DNA of 64,000 nucleotides from Verrucomicrobiota bacterium (GCA_023457715.1 JAEWKR010000079.1:1-64000), one strand, 5' to 3'; positions 12,850-21,410 are shown, numbered from the stretch's first letter. Notes: generated from the letters alone by a model not told the origin. A program made the numbers and translations.

Positions 12850-13335
12850 CTACGCCATCCGACGCTGGTCTGGACTTTCCAGCACCAGGCGGAGCATCCA
12901 GGCCGAGGTCTCGTGAAACTCGAGCAAGCCATTGAGCAGCAGCACCGCTTCACCGTTGGGATCGCGGTGACGGAGCGCAGCGACCGCCTCGCGCAGTTCG
13001 GCCACCGCCGCTTCGTGACGAGCCAGCATTTCCGCGACCGCGCCGCCGGTCCCCGGCGCGGCGTTCGACGCCACCTCCACGGCAGGCAGGGGCGCGGGAC
13101 GGGTGGCGACACCCAGCGCACTCGCACACGCCAGCAGGTCGGTCAGCCAGCCATCGATCTGGCGCGCCTGTTCCGCGAACAGCCGCTTCACACTCTGCAG
13201 CGGCGAGCCGCGGACGCGCCAGGAGCACTCGCGGGTCACCGCGGCCAGATGGGTCTCCTGCGCCAGTACGCTTTCCAGGACGGCCCTGACCGTGCTGCGC
13301 GGCTTGGAGGCCGGTGTCGGAGTATTCGAGTTCAT
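12850..13335 (-). CDS. Dps-like ferritin-fold protein without the iron ligands
   Basis: A 161-residue protein from the ATG at 13335 (the frame extends 10 codons further). The helical pattern follows Dps: ESVLAQETHLAAV, then SWRVRG (Dps has HWNxRG), PLQSVKRLFAEQARQIDGWL, and EFHETSAWMLRLVLES at the end. The 32-residue spacing from RG to LG is the same as in E. coli Dps. However, aligned positions of the ferroxidase ligands (H51, H63, D67, D78, E82 in E. coli numbering) read S, K, A, T and A. A shell or structural role without iron oxidation is inferred. Its stop abuts repeat DNA. Confidence 0.7.
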   Translation of the reverse strand: MNSNTPTPASKPRSTVRAVLESVLAQETHLAAVTRECSWRVRGSPLQSVKRLFAEQARQIDGWLTDLLACASALGVATRPAPLPAVEVASNAAPGTGGAVAEMLARHEAAVAELREAVAALRHRDPNGEAVLLLNGLLEFHETSAWMLRLVLESPDQRRMA

Positions 13336-13459
13336 GCGTGTCGGAAGCCTCCCGGTGCGACCCAAGGGCGACCCAAGTGTTTCGTCCCTGCAAGCGGAAG
13401 ATCCCCTGGGGGCGGGGCGCGGACCGCAACCGCCCTGCGCGAAGACAGTAAGGGATTTT

Positions 13460-13660
13460 TTTGCAGGGCGGAGGGGGGTGGCCGATTTATGATTTACGAT
13501 TTATGATTTATGATTGGCGCCGCGGACGGCTGCCCAAGAGAACCCCGGGGCCGCGGGTGCGAACTGATGCGGATGGCCTCACGCAAAGGTCGCGAAGGTC
13601 ACGAAGTCTGTACCTTCGCGACCTTTGTGACCTTTGCGTGAGGCACCGTAGCGCGGGCTT
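13460..13660. repeat. short-period repeats and a long hairpin
   Basis: Bases 13486-13515 are ATTTATG/ATTTACG heptads. Bases 13579-13643 form a mirrored pair: CCTCACGCAAAGGTCGCGAA on the left and TTCGCGACCTTTGTGACC...GCGTGAGG on the right, with a loop around AGTCTGTACC. Bases 13648-13663 (GTAGCGCGGGCTTTAG) have an inverted partner (GGCTAAAGCGCGG) at 13880-13892, on the other side of the 182-bp element. Confidence 0.75.
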
Positions 13661-13663
13661 TAG

Positions 13664-13845
13664 CCGGAACGATTCAGTTAACCACGAATGGACACGAATC
13701 GACACGAATGAAGACCTGGGAAAACCATCACTTCCTCGCAGGTAGCAAACAGTGAGCGGGACTACGGACGGGCTGCATTCGAGTTCCCTCTCCTATTCGT
13801 GTTCATTCGTGTCCATTCGTGGTTAATCCGTCTGCATGGTTCCGG
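13664..13845. mobile_element. 182-bp MITE-like element, copy 1
   Basis: It begins CCGGAACGATTCAG and ends CTGCATGGTTCCGG, so the ends are inverted repeats, and inside them TTAACCACGAATGGACACGA is mirrored by TCGTGTCCATTCGTGGTTAA. A second copy of exactly the same length is at 41708-41889. It carries no gene. The inverted ends and the identical length suggest a non-autonomous transposable or palindromic element; no mobilising enzyme is visible. Confidence 0.65.
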
Positions 13846-13944
13846 TTTAGCCGGTACCCCTTGCTCCACCTGCGGGCTAAAGCGCGGTCGCCACCCAAGC
13901 TGCTTTTTTCGCGCCTTCTGCGGCTTCCTGCCAACACTCCCCCC

Positions 13945-15102
13945 ATGCCTCGCACCTCCCTTCGCACCTCGCTGTTTACGGAATCGCTCATCCGCGAAAT
14001 GTCGCGCGTGGCGGCCCGGCACGGCGCGATCAATCTGGCTCAGGGCTTTCCCGACTGGGATCCGCCGGCCGAGTTGATCGACGCGGCGAAGAACGCCATG
14101 GACCAGCACCGCCACCAGTACGCCGTGACCTGGGGCGCGCCGGAGCTGCGGCAGGCGCTGGGCCACAAACTGACCCGGTTCCTTGGGGTGCCGGTCGATC
14201 CGGATCGGGAGCTGGTCGTCACCTGCGGCGCCACCGAGGCCATGATGGTGGCCATGATGACCGTCTGCGACCCGGGCGACAAAGTGGGCCTCTTTTCGCC
14301 CTTCTACGAAAACTACGCCGCCGACGCCCTGCTGTCGGGTGCGACCCCGGTGCACGTGGCCCTCCATCCGCCGCACTACCGGTTTGATGCCGATGAACTC
14401 CGGCGCGCGTTCGCAGGCGGCTTGAAGGCGTTTGTGCTGTGCAATCCCTCGAACCCCTGCGGCCGGGTTTTCACGCGGGAGGAATTGCACGTCATCGCGG
14501 AACTCGCGGAGGAGTTCGACGTGTGGGTCCTGACCGATGAAGTGTACGAGCACATTGTGTACGCGCCCCACCGGCACGTGTACTTCACCACGCTGCCGGG
14601 GATGGCCAAGCGGACGCTCATGTGCTCTTCGCTGTCGAAGACGTTTTCGATCACAGGCTGGCGGCTGGGGTATGTGCACGCCGCGCCGGACGTCATCGCC
14701 CAGGCGCGCAAGGTGCACGACTTCCTCACGGTCGGGGCGGCGGCGCCGTTGCAGCATGCCGTGGTCACCGCGCTGAATTTTCCTCCCAGCTATTACGATG
14801 CGCTCGCCGCCGAGTATGGGGCGTCGCGGGATATCCTGCTCGGCTACCTGGACCGCGTGGGGCTGCCGTACACCCGGCCCGAGGGGGCGTACTTCGTGAT
14901 GCTCGACATCTCGTCGCTCGGTTTCACGAACGACGTTGAGTTCGCGCATTGGATGGCGAAGGAGATCGGCGTGGCTCCTGTGCCTGGCTCGAGCTTCTTC
15001 GCGCACCCGGAGCATCGTTACGTGCGGCTGAATTTCGCGAAGCGCCCCGAGACGCTGCATGCGGCCGGCGAGCGGTTGCTGAAGCTGAAGGGGAAGCTTT
15101 AG
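13945..15102 (+). CDS. class I/II PLP-dependent aminotransferase
   Basis: A 385-residue cytoplasmic enzyme of the AAT-I fold, closest in pattern to methionine/kynurenine aminotransferases (NLAQGFPDWDPP near residue 33, QYAVTWGAPELRQA near 60, CNPSNPCGRVF near 168). The PLP-binding Lys is in SSLSKTFSITGWRLGY near residue 234 and the carboxylate-binding Arg in YVRLNF near 367. The start is the ATG at 13945; upstream in-frame sequence is repeat DNA. Substrate is not certain; glutamine- or methionine-dependent transamination is typical of the group. Confidence 0.9.
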   Translation: MPRTSLRTSLFTESLIREMSRVAARHGAINLAQGFPDWDPPAELIDAAKNAMDQHRHQYAVTWGAPELRQALGHKLTRFLGVPVDPDRELVVTCGATEAMMVAMMTVCDPGDKVGLFSPFYENYAADALLSGATPVHVALHPPHYRFDADELRRAFAGGLKAFVLCNPSNPCGRVFTREELHVIAELAEEFDVWVLTDEVYEHIVYAPHRHVYFTTLPGMAKRTLMCSSLSKTFSITGWRLGYVHAAPDVIAQARKVHDFLTVGAAAPLQHAVVTALNFPPSYYDALAAEYGASRDILLGYLDRVGLPYTRPEGAYFVMLDISSLGFTNDVEFAHWMAKEIGVAPVPGSSFFAHPEHRYVRLNFAKRPETLHAAGERLLKLKGKL

Positions 15103-15370
15103 GCGGTAGGCGGTAGGCGATAGGCTTTAGGCGATAGGCTTTAGGCTCGATCCATGGGCCGCAAGAAGGCGCAGAAGGCGCAAAAAAGCGGGCCGGTTCC
15201 AGGTGGCTGCAGTGCTTCAGCCTGCAGGTTTGAGGTGGACAGAGAGCCAAGGCGTCAAACCACCAGACTGAACCTCTGGTGCTATATCCGGGATTTTGCG
15301 CCTTTTGCGCCTTTTTGCGGCCACCTCCAGAGCGCTTTGAGCCTAAAGCCTACCGCCTACCGCCTACCGC
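15103..15370. repeat. nested inverted repeats between convergent genes
   Basis: The outer arms are 7-bp units (TAGGCGG/TAGGCGA/TAGGCTT) at 15103-15148, mirrored by AAGCCTACCGCCTACCGCC at 15342-15369. The inner arms are 9-bp units GGCCGCAAGAAGGCGCAGAA (15154 on) mirrored by TTTTGCGCCTTTTTGCGGCC (15302-15321). The stop of the leftward LysM gene follows at once. No gene is seen. Confidence 0.85.
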
Positions 15371-16396
15371 TCAGGGTATTCTCAGCACCATCCCCGCGCG
15401 GAGGTCGTTGGGGTTGCGCATGACGTCGCGGTTGGCTTCGAAGAGGGCATTGACGCGGGCCTGATTGACGCCGCCGTAATACTGCCGCGCGATCCCCCAA
15501 AGAGATTTTTCGTTCGCACCCACGGTGTGGCGGCGGCCGCCGGGAGCGGTCGCGCTCGTGGACGGACGCTGCGGTGCACCGGGGCGCGTCGGCACGCCGA
15601 CCCGGGTGTCCGTCGCCGCTGGTGGCGGCTGATAACCGGAAGGCCGGGCCGCGGCGGCCACGGGAAGCTGCGTCGTGGTGCGCGAGGTCGTCGGGGTGGC
15701 CGCAGGCGACGGGCGCGGGGTGACGGGCACGGGCTGGCGGGAGGCGGTTGCCGTGCCGAGGTTGCGGGTGAAAGACGTGCTGTCGTTTCCGCCGGGCACC
15801 GTCGTCGCGGCGACTTCGGCAACGGGCACCTCAGCCGGCGTGATGTCGGGGCTGCCCTCATCCGGCAGCGCGATCATCGGGGCGGGGCGGAGCACCGGCA
15901 ATCCGGTCGAGCCGCGCAGCGTCTGGTTTTCGGCTTCGAGTTCCTGGACGCGACGGCGGAGCGCTTCGACTTCCTCCGACCGCTGGGCGAGTCCGCCGCC
16001 CACCGCGTTGGCGGGCACCATCAAGAACCGCGCGATCTCCCGCATCGCCGCCTCGCGCTGGCCGCGCACGATGCTGGAGCGCGGGCCGGTCGGCTGGAGT
16101 TCGAGATAGCGGGAAAAGTGGTGGTAGGCCTCGATCGGGTTGTGCGACCAATTCAGGTACAGGGCGCCGGCCTCCAGGTGGGACTCGGGCGCGCCGCTTT
16201 CGCCGCGGCGCGAAATCACCTTGAGAAAGCCATTGAGCGCTTCGTTGTAACGACCCTGTTTCTTCAGGTCGTGCGCCTGTTGATACACGGGATCATTGGT
16301 CTCGTCACCCACGACGGGACCGCCCGACCGGCGACATCCCGCCTGACCCAGAAGGGTCAGCAGCGCGAGGATGAGAAGAAGCCGAAGGACGTGCAT
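15371..16396 (-). CDS. LysM lipoprotein with TPR-like and coiled-coil segments
   Basis: A 341-residue protein from the ATG at 16396. The N terminus MHVLRLLLILALLTLLGQAGC is a lipoprotein-type signal peptide with a lipobox-like AGC. Residues about 35-100 look like a TPR pair (YQQAHDLKKQGRYNEALNGF), 130-155 a short coiled coil, 165-285 a Pro/Thr-rich linker, and the last ~50 residues a LysM peptidoglycan-binding domain (HTVGANEKSLWGIARQYYGG ... NDLRAGMVLRIP). It is likely tethered to a membrane and bound to peptidoglycan. The upstream kdsD gene is divergent. Confidence 0.8.
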   Translation of the reverse strand: MHVLRLLLILALLTLLGQAGCRRSGGPVVGDETNDPVYQQAHDLKKQGRYNEALNGFLKVISRRGESGAPESHLEAGALYLNWSHNPIEAYHHFSRYLELQPTGPRSSIVRGQREAAMREIARFLMVPANAVGGGLAQRSEEVEALRRRVQELEAENQTLRGSTGLPVLRPAPMIALPDEGSPDITPAEVPVAEVAATTVPGGNDSTSFTRNLGTATASRQPVPVTPRPSPAATPTTSRTTTQLPVAAAARPSGYQPPPAATDTRVGVPTRPGAPQRPSTSATAPGGRRHTVGANEKSLWGIARQYYGGVNQARVNALFEANRDVMRNPNDLRAGMVLRIP

Positions 16397-16473
16397 TGAG
16401 CAGGGAAAGGGATTGAACGAGCCTACGTTCACCCTAAATTCCGCAACCTCGCAGCCGACGACTCAAACTCTAA

Positions 16474-17463
16474 ATGGCCCTAGCACCGAAAACCGCCCTG
16501 GCCCGCGCCCGTGCGTGCATCCGGATCGAAGCCGACGCCCTGCGGGCCACCTCGCGTGCGCTCGGCGGGGATTTTGTGCGGACGGCTGAGGCGGTGGAGG
16601 GCGTCGTCGCCGCCGGCGGCAAGCTGATCTTCACCGGCGTCGGCAAGAACGCGCCGATCGCCCAGAAGCTGGCGGCCACCTTCAACAGCACCGGTATCTC
16701 CTCCTGCTTTCTCGATGCCACCCAGGCCCTGCATGGCGACCTGGGGCTGGTGGACGAGGGCGACCTGGCCTTCCTGCTCAGCAACAGCGGGACCTCCGAG
16801 GAAATCGTCCGGCTGGTGCCGTTGCTGAAGCGGTTCGGCGTGAAGGTCGTGGCCTTTACGAGCGTGACGGATTCGGAACTCGCGCGCGGGGCCGACTTCC
16901 AGCTCGTGTTCCGCGTGCCCCGCGAGGCTTGTCCGCTGAAGCTGGCGCCGACCGCCAGCACGACGGCGGCCCTGGCGCTGGGCGACGCCCTGGCCATGGT
17001 GCTGCTGGAGGCGCGGGGATTGACGCGGGACGATTTCGCCCGCTTCCACCCTGCCGGCAACCTGGGCCGGGTGCTGCTCCTGCGCGTGAAGGACATCATG
17101 CGGACGGGCGAGCGGCTTCCGGTGGCCCTGGAGAACGTGACGATCCAGGACGCCATTCTCGCGATGACCAAGGCCAAGAGCGGCAGCATCGCGCTCGTCG
17201 CGCCGCGGACCGGCCGGCTGACCGGAATCCTCACCGACGGCGATTTCCGGCGCAGCGCACTCAGCGGTCCCGGCTTTCTCCAGGAACCGGTGTCGAAGTT
17301 CATGACCCGCAACCCCAAGGTGATCGCGGAAGATGCGCTGGGGGTCGATGCGCTGCGGATTTTTGAAGCCCACAAGATCGACGATCTGATCGCGGTGAAT
17401 GCGCGGGGCCAGCCGGTCGGGCTGGTGGACACGCAGGATCTGCCGAAATTCAAGATCATGTGA
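16474..17463 (+). CDS. kdsD: arabinose-5-phosphate isomerase (KdsD/KpsF)
   Basis: A 329-residue isomerase converting ribulose-5-phosphate to arabinose-5-phosphate, the first step to KDO for LPS or capsule. An N-terminal SIS domain (GKLIFTGVGKNAPIAQKLAA, LSNSGTSEEIVRL, LAPTASTTAALALGDALA, then FHPAGNLGR) is followed by two CBS repeats (residues about 205-329, with DIMRTGERLP and FMTRNPKVI). Length and layout equal E. coli KdsD. The start is the ATG at 16474. Its last codon overlaps the GTG start of the next gene, so the two are translationally coupled. Confidence 0.95.
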   Translation: MALAPKTALARARACIRIEADALRATSRALGGDFVRTAEAVEGVVAAGGKLIFTGVGKNAPIAQKLAATFNSTGISSCFLDATQALHGDLGLVDEGDLAFLLSNSGTSEEIVRLVPLLKRFGVKVVAFTSVTDSELARGADFQLVFRVPREACPLKLAPTASTTAALALGDALAMVLLEARGLTRDDFARFHPAGNLGRVLLLRVKDIMRTGERLPVALENVTIQDAILAMTKAKSGSIALVAPRTGRLTGILTDGDFRRSALSGPGFLQEPVSKFMTRNPKVIAEDALGVDALRIFEAHKIDDLIAVNARGQPVGLVDTQDLPKFKIM

Positions 17464-18743
17464 AGAACCCGATCCGGATCGGCATCATCGGGATGGGCGG
17501 CTTTGCCGGGACGCATCACCAGGCGGTGCTGCAGCTCGAGGAACGGGGTCACGCGCGGCTCGTCTGCACCTGCGATCCGGCGCCGCACACCTTTGCGGCG
17601 GAGCAGCAGCTCTGGCGGTTCGCGCAGCGCGGGGTGGCCGTTTTTTCGGACTACCGGGCCATGCTGGAGGCCCACCACGCGCACCTGGACATGGTGGTGA
17701 TCCCGACCCCCATCGCCTTGCATGCAGAAATGCACGCGGCCGCGACCGCCTATGGTCTGCCGACGTATCTCGAGAAGCCGCCGACCTTGGACTGGGCCGA
17801 ACTGCAGCGGATGATCGCCGCCGACGTGCGCGCGCGGCGGGCCTCGCTGGTCGGGTTCAACTTCCTCCTGGAAAAATGCCGGTTGTCGCTGAAGGAACGG
17901 CTGCTGTCCGGCGAATTTGGCGCGATCCGCGGCGCGACGCTGAGTGCGCGGTGGCCCCGGCCCGCCGAATATTTCGCCCGCAACGCGTGGGCTGGACGAC
18001 TCGTGATCGACGGGCGGCTGGTTCTCGACTCGTGCTTCGGCAACGCGATGTGCCACTTCGTGCACAACCTCCTGTTCTGGACGGGCCGGCCCGACCTCTT
18101 CAGCTGGGCGCAGGTGGCGGCGGTGCGCGCGGAGCTTTACCGCGCGCATGCGATCGAGGGTGCGGACACCTTCTTCGTTGAGACCGACACGACGGACGGG
18201 GTGACGCTGCGCCTGGCGGTGTCGCACGCGTGCGCCGGCGCCAGCGAACACTGCGAAATGGTGCTGTGCGACAAGGCGACGCTGCGCTATTCCGTGGCGC
18301 GGCAGATCGAGGTGCGCTGGAACGATGGCCGCGTGGAGCGGCTGGCGACGGAGCCGTATGACTCCGTGCAGGAGAACTACCTCGAATACTTCCGTTATCT
18401 GCAGGGCGAGACGCAGCGCCCTGCCACGACCCTGATCGACGCGCGCCCCTTCGTGACCCTGAACGATCTCGCGTATGTCTCGAGCGGCCGGATCACCACC
18501 CTGCCCGCCCATCTGATTGGCGAGCATCGCGACGAAAAGGAACAGAAGGTGTATCTGCAGGTGAACGGCATGGCGGCGGCGCACGAGCAGTTCCTCGTCC
18601 GCGGCGTTTGGCCCAGCAGCGCCGGTTGGGGCCGGGGCCCCGCCGACGTGGTCACGCCCAACGATTTGCCTCGCTTCGAAAGCATCGCCCGCGCGATGGC
18701 GGAGCGGAAGGGAAAGGGAGAGGGAGAGGGAGAGGGAGAGTGA
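17460..18743 (+). CDS. Gfo/Idh/MocA-family oxidoreductase
   Basis: A 427-residue NAD(P)-dependent sugar-type dehydrogenase. The Rossmann motif GIIGMGGFAGTHH is at residues 8-20, and the EKPPTLD motif near residue 108 contains the conserved EKP of the family. It starts with GTG at 17460 in a 4-bp GTGA overlap with kdsD, suggesting a role in a surface-sugar pathway. The last residues (KGKGEGEGEGE) are encoded by the neighbouring simple repeat, so the repeat has lengthened the protein. Substrate is unknown. Confidence 0.85.
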   Translation: MKNPIRIGIIGMGGFAGTHHQAVLQLEERGHARLVCTCDPAPHTFAAEQQLWRFAQRGVAVFSDYRAMLEAHHAHLDMVVIPTPIALHAEMHAAATAYGLPTYLEKPPTLDWAELQRMIAADVRARRASLVGFNFLLEKCRLSLKERLLSGEFGAIRGATLSARWPRPAEYFARNAWAGRLVIDGRLVLDSCFGNAMCHFVHNLLFWTGRPDLFSWAQVAAVRAELYRAHAIEGADTFFVETDTTDGVTLRLAVSHACAGASEHCEMVLCDKATLRYSVARQIEVRWNDGRVERLATEPYDSVQENYLEYFRYLQGETQRPATTLIDARPFVTLNDLAYVSSGRITTLPAHLIGEHRDEKEQKVYLQVNGMAAAHEQFLVRGVWPSSAGWGRGPADVVTPNDLPRFESIARAMAERKGKGEGEGEGE

Positions 18744-18846
18744 AAGTGAAAGGGAAAGTGAGAGTGACGCCCCCCCACTTTCACTCTCACTTTCACTTTC
18801 ACTTTCACCCTCACTCTCACTTTCACTTTCCCTTCCCCCCTTCCCT
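18712..18846. repeat. mirrored 6-bp-period repeat
   Basis: G-rich units GAAAGT/GAGAGT/GGGAGA (18712-18765) are mirrored by TCACTT/TCACTC units (18776-18830). The left part overlaps the 3' end of the upstream coding sequence. The same family forms one arm at 20660-20725. Confidence 0.85.
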
Positions 18847-18861
18847 CCTTACGTTTCGGCC

Positions 18862-19503
18862 ATGTCGAAAGAACGGTACATCGAGGCGAAGCAGCGGTGG
18901 GCAGAGAAGCAGAAGGCCAGGGGCGTGACCGCCCACGCCGTTCCTTCCCGCGACCGCCTGCCGCCCGGCCAGAAGCTCACCACCGGTTTTCCTGTCCTGG
19001 ACCTCGGCGTGCAGCCGGAAATCGCGCACGCCGATTGGAAGCTCAAGATCGACGGGCGGGTGGAAAATCCCGTCGAGCTCAGCTGGGAGGCATTCCATGC
19101 CCTGTCACAAGTGGAGGACGTGAGCGACTTCCACTGCGTGACGACCTGGAGCAAGTACGACTGCCGCTGGGGCGGTGTGGCCTTTACGACGTTGTACGAA
19201 CTCGTGCGCCCCAGTCCGTCCGCGCGGTTCGTCTACTTCACCAGTTACGACGGATACTCGACCAATGTCGCGCTGGACAAATGCCTCGATGACGACGTGC
19301 TCGTCGCCACCTCGTTCGACGGCGGACCGGTCACCCGTGAACACGGCGGCCCGGCGCGGGTGATCATCCCGAAGCTCTACGCCTGGAAGGGCGCGAAGTT
19401 CGTCAGCGGCATCACCTTTCTCGAGGAGGACAAGCTCGGTTTCTGGGAAGTGCGTGGGTATTCGAACACCGCCGATCCGTGGACGGAAGACCGGTATGCG
19501 TGA
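18862..19503 (+). CDS. molybdopterin-dependent oxidoreductase (sulfite-oxidase fold)
   Basis: A 213-residue protein with the oxidoreductase molybdopterin-binding domain of the sulfite oxidase/MsrP/YuiH family: WKLKIDGRVENPVELSWEAF, then DFHCVTTWSKYDCRWGGV in which the first Cys (near residue 92) is the expected molybdenum ligand, and HGGPARVIIPKLYAWKGAKF. It has no Tat signal and no dimerisation domain, so it is probably cytoplasmic. Substrate is unknown. A MobA-like gene lies across the neighbouring repeat array, which fits a cofactor link. Confidence 0.88.
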   Translation: MSKERYIEAKQRWAEKQKARGVTAHAVPSRDRLPPGQKLTTGFPVLDLGVQPEIAHADWKLKIDGRVENPVELSWEAFHALSQVEDVSDFHCVTTWSKYDCRWGGVAFTTLYELVRPSPSARFVYFTSYDGYSTNVALDKCLDDDVLVATSFDGGPVTREHGGPARVIIPKLYAWKGAKFVSGITFLEEDKLGFWEVRGYSNTADPWTEDRYA

Positions 19504-20003
19504 GCCGCTGCGCGGCATTGCAGATTGCAGATTTCAGATTTCAGACCGCTCGTCTCGAAGGGTGATTGGGGGCAGCCAAGCGCCTTCGTGTAGCGAGGAG
19601 CGCCAGCGAGTCGATCGGCGGAGCCCGCGTATTCGCCACGTCCTCCCTCGGATTTCGAATCGCTGGCGCTCTTCGCTACGCCCAAGCGCCTTCGTGTAGC
19701 GAGGAGCGCCAGCGAGTCGATCGGGGGAGCTCGCGTATTGGCCACGTCCTCCCCTCGGATTTCGAATCGCTGGCGCTCTTCGCTACGCCCGGACGCCTTC
19801 GTGTAGCGAGGAGCGCCAGCGAGTCGATCAGGGGAGCTCGCGTGTTCGCCACGCCCTCCCCTCGGATTTCGAATCGCTGGCGCTCTTCGCTACGCCCAAG
19901 CGCCTTCGTGTAGCGAGGAGCGCCAGCGAGTCGATCGGGGGACCGCGTATTGGCCACGCCCTCCCCCCGGATTTCGAATCGCTGGCGCTCTTCGCTACAC
20001 CGG
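19504..20003. repeat. palindromic ~106-bp repeat array 3 (about 4 units) with heptad repeat
   Basis: Bases 19508-19546 are a heptad segment (ATTGCAG, ATTTCAG). From 19576 the palindromic units resume: right arms near 19590, 19698, 19803 and 19910, left arms near 19657, 19763, 19871 and 19975, i.e. a spacing of 104-108 bp. The array lies between two convergent genes. Bases 20004-20080 hold nothing I recognise. Confidence 0.9.
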
Positions 20004-20080
20004 GGGGCAGACGAATCGGTGGCCATCCGGCTCTGATTCACTTCGTGTCCATGGGTGACTCAGCCTTCGCATCGCTTCGG

Positions 20081-20650
20081 CTAGGGCTGATTCCAATTCG
20101 TGAAGAGCGGTTCGTCCGAAGGGTGCGTTTCAACGCCCTGCATCAAGCCCTGCGCGACGGCGGCGCGGAGGAGCGATTGGAGGGCGTAGTCGTGTTTCGC
20201 CAGGTGCTCCCACGCGAGCCATTTGATCTCTCGCGGATATATCGCCGCGAGGGGCTCAAAGAAGTCCCCGCGTCGCGCAACCGCTCCGAGGCCCGGCATG
20301 CAGACCGCGGAAAGGCGTTGATACCAAGCCCCGGTCATCGCCGGGAGATCGACCGCGAGCACGGCGAGGTGCCCGTGCGTCATGCGCTCGATCGCCGCAG
20401 TGATGCCGATCATCGGACCGCAGTCGGGAATCGCGTCGAACAGCAGGCCGTCAACACCACGCGCCGTCGCAGCCCAATGCTGTTCCGGCCGGACCGAGAG
20501 AAAAACCTCCTCCACACCGGCCGCGCGCAACACATCGCGCTGCCGCTCCCACAACGGCCGCTCCCCCACTTCGAGCAGCGCCTTTTCGCGCCCCATCCGT
20601 CGCGAACGGCCCGCCGCGAGAACAACGCCGGAAAGGGAAGAAGCGGGCAT
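20081..20650 (-). CDS. mobA: MobA-like nucleotidyltransferase
   Basis: A 189-residue enzyme of the MobA/NTP-transferase fold, expected to attach GMP to molybdopterin to make the guanine dinucleotide cofactor. The N-terminal nucleotide loop is LAAGRSRRMGREKALLEVG (residues 11-29), followed by DCGPMIGITAAIERM and the metal-binding AVDLPAM near residue 99. Related proteins include MocA and other nucleotidyltransferases, so the exact substrate is inferred from the molybdopterin enzyme on the other side of array 3. The start is the ATG at 20650. Confidence 0.75.
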   Translation of the reverse strand: MPASSLSGVVLAAGRSRRMGREKALLEVGERPLWERQRDVLRAAGVEEVFLSVRPEQHWAATARGVDGLLFDAIPDCGPMIGITAAIERMTHGHLAVLAVDLPAMTGAWYQRLSAVCMPGLGAVARRGDFFEPLAAIYPREIKWLAWEHLAKHDYALQSLLRAAVAQGLMQGVETHPSDEPLFTNWNQP

Positions 20651-20849
20651 GGGGAGGGAAAGGGAAAGGGAGAGTGAAAGTGAAAGTGAGAGTGAGAGTG
20701 AGGGTGAAAGTGAAAGGGGGGAAGGGGGGAATGAAGCGGCGCCCCCTCATTCCCTCACTCCCTCATTTCCTCACTCCCTCATCCCCCCACTCCCCCACTC
20801 CCTCCCCAGTTGCCAACCGGGGTTTTCCAAGTACCCGTGCGGCAATCCT
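20651..20849. repeat. hybrid repeat in a divergent promoter region
   Basis: The left half (20651-20725) is the 6-bp GAAAGT/GAGAGT family and the right half (20742-20815) the 8-bp CCCTCAYT family. The two arms belong to different families, unlike most other sites. It separates the divergent starts of the MobA-like gene and sodC, so any promoters must lie within or beside it. Confidence 0.75.
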
Positions 20850-21410
20850 ATGAAGTCCTCATTCTCCCTTCGTCTCCTGGCCGCCACGTTCGTCAGCTGC
20901 CTCGGGCTCGCTACCTTGCGGGCCGCCGACCACTCCCATGCCCACGGTAAAGCGCCCGACGCGCCGAAGTCGGCGATCGCGGTGCTGGTCGCCGGACCGG
21001 ACGGCAAGGTCAGCGGGACGATCCGCTTCACCCAGCAGGACGACGGCGTGAAGGTGGAGGCTGACGTCAAGGGTCTGACGCCCGGCAAGCACGGGTTCCA
21101 CGTCCACGAACACGGCGACCTTTCGAAGCCGGACTTCACGTCGGCAGGCGGTCATTTCAATCCCAAGGGCCACCCGCACGCGGATCGCAGCGCGGACCAG
21201 CGGCACGTCGGCGACCTCGGCAATCTGGAAGCCGACGCCCAGGGCAATGCCAAGACCAGCTTTGTGGACCAGCAACTCCAACTCACCGGCCCGGATTCGA
21301 TCATCGGCCGCGCGGTCATCGTTCACGCCAAGGCCGACGACCTGAAATCGCAGCCGACGGGCGACGCCGGCGGCCGGGTGGCAGGCGGCGTGATTGGAGT
21401 CGGGAAGTAG
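20850..21410 (+). CDS. sodC: periplasmic Cu-Zn superoxide dismutase lacking the disulfide cysteines
   Basis: A 186-residue protein from the ATG at 20850 with a signal peptide of ~26 residues (MKSSFSLRLLAATFVSCLGL...). It removes superoxide in the periplasm. Copper and zinc ligands are present: HGFHVHEHGD, TSAGGHFNP, RHVGDLGN and AVIVHAKADDL. The usual disulfide pair is absent: the GDC position reads GDL and the ACGVIG position reads AGGVIG. The mature protein therefore has no cysteine, while an active-site Arg-like residue near the end (GGRVAGG) is kept. Confidence 0.92.
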   Translation: MKSSFSLRLLAATFVSCLGLATLRAADHSHAHGKAPDAPKSAIAVLVAGPDGKVSGTIRFTQQDDGVKVEADVKGLTPGKHGFHVHEHGDLSKPDFTSAGGHFNPKGHPHADRSADQRHVGDLGNLEADAQGNAKTSFVDQQLQLTGPDSIIGRAVIVHAKADDLKSQPTGDAGGRVAGGVIGVGK

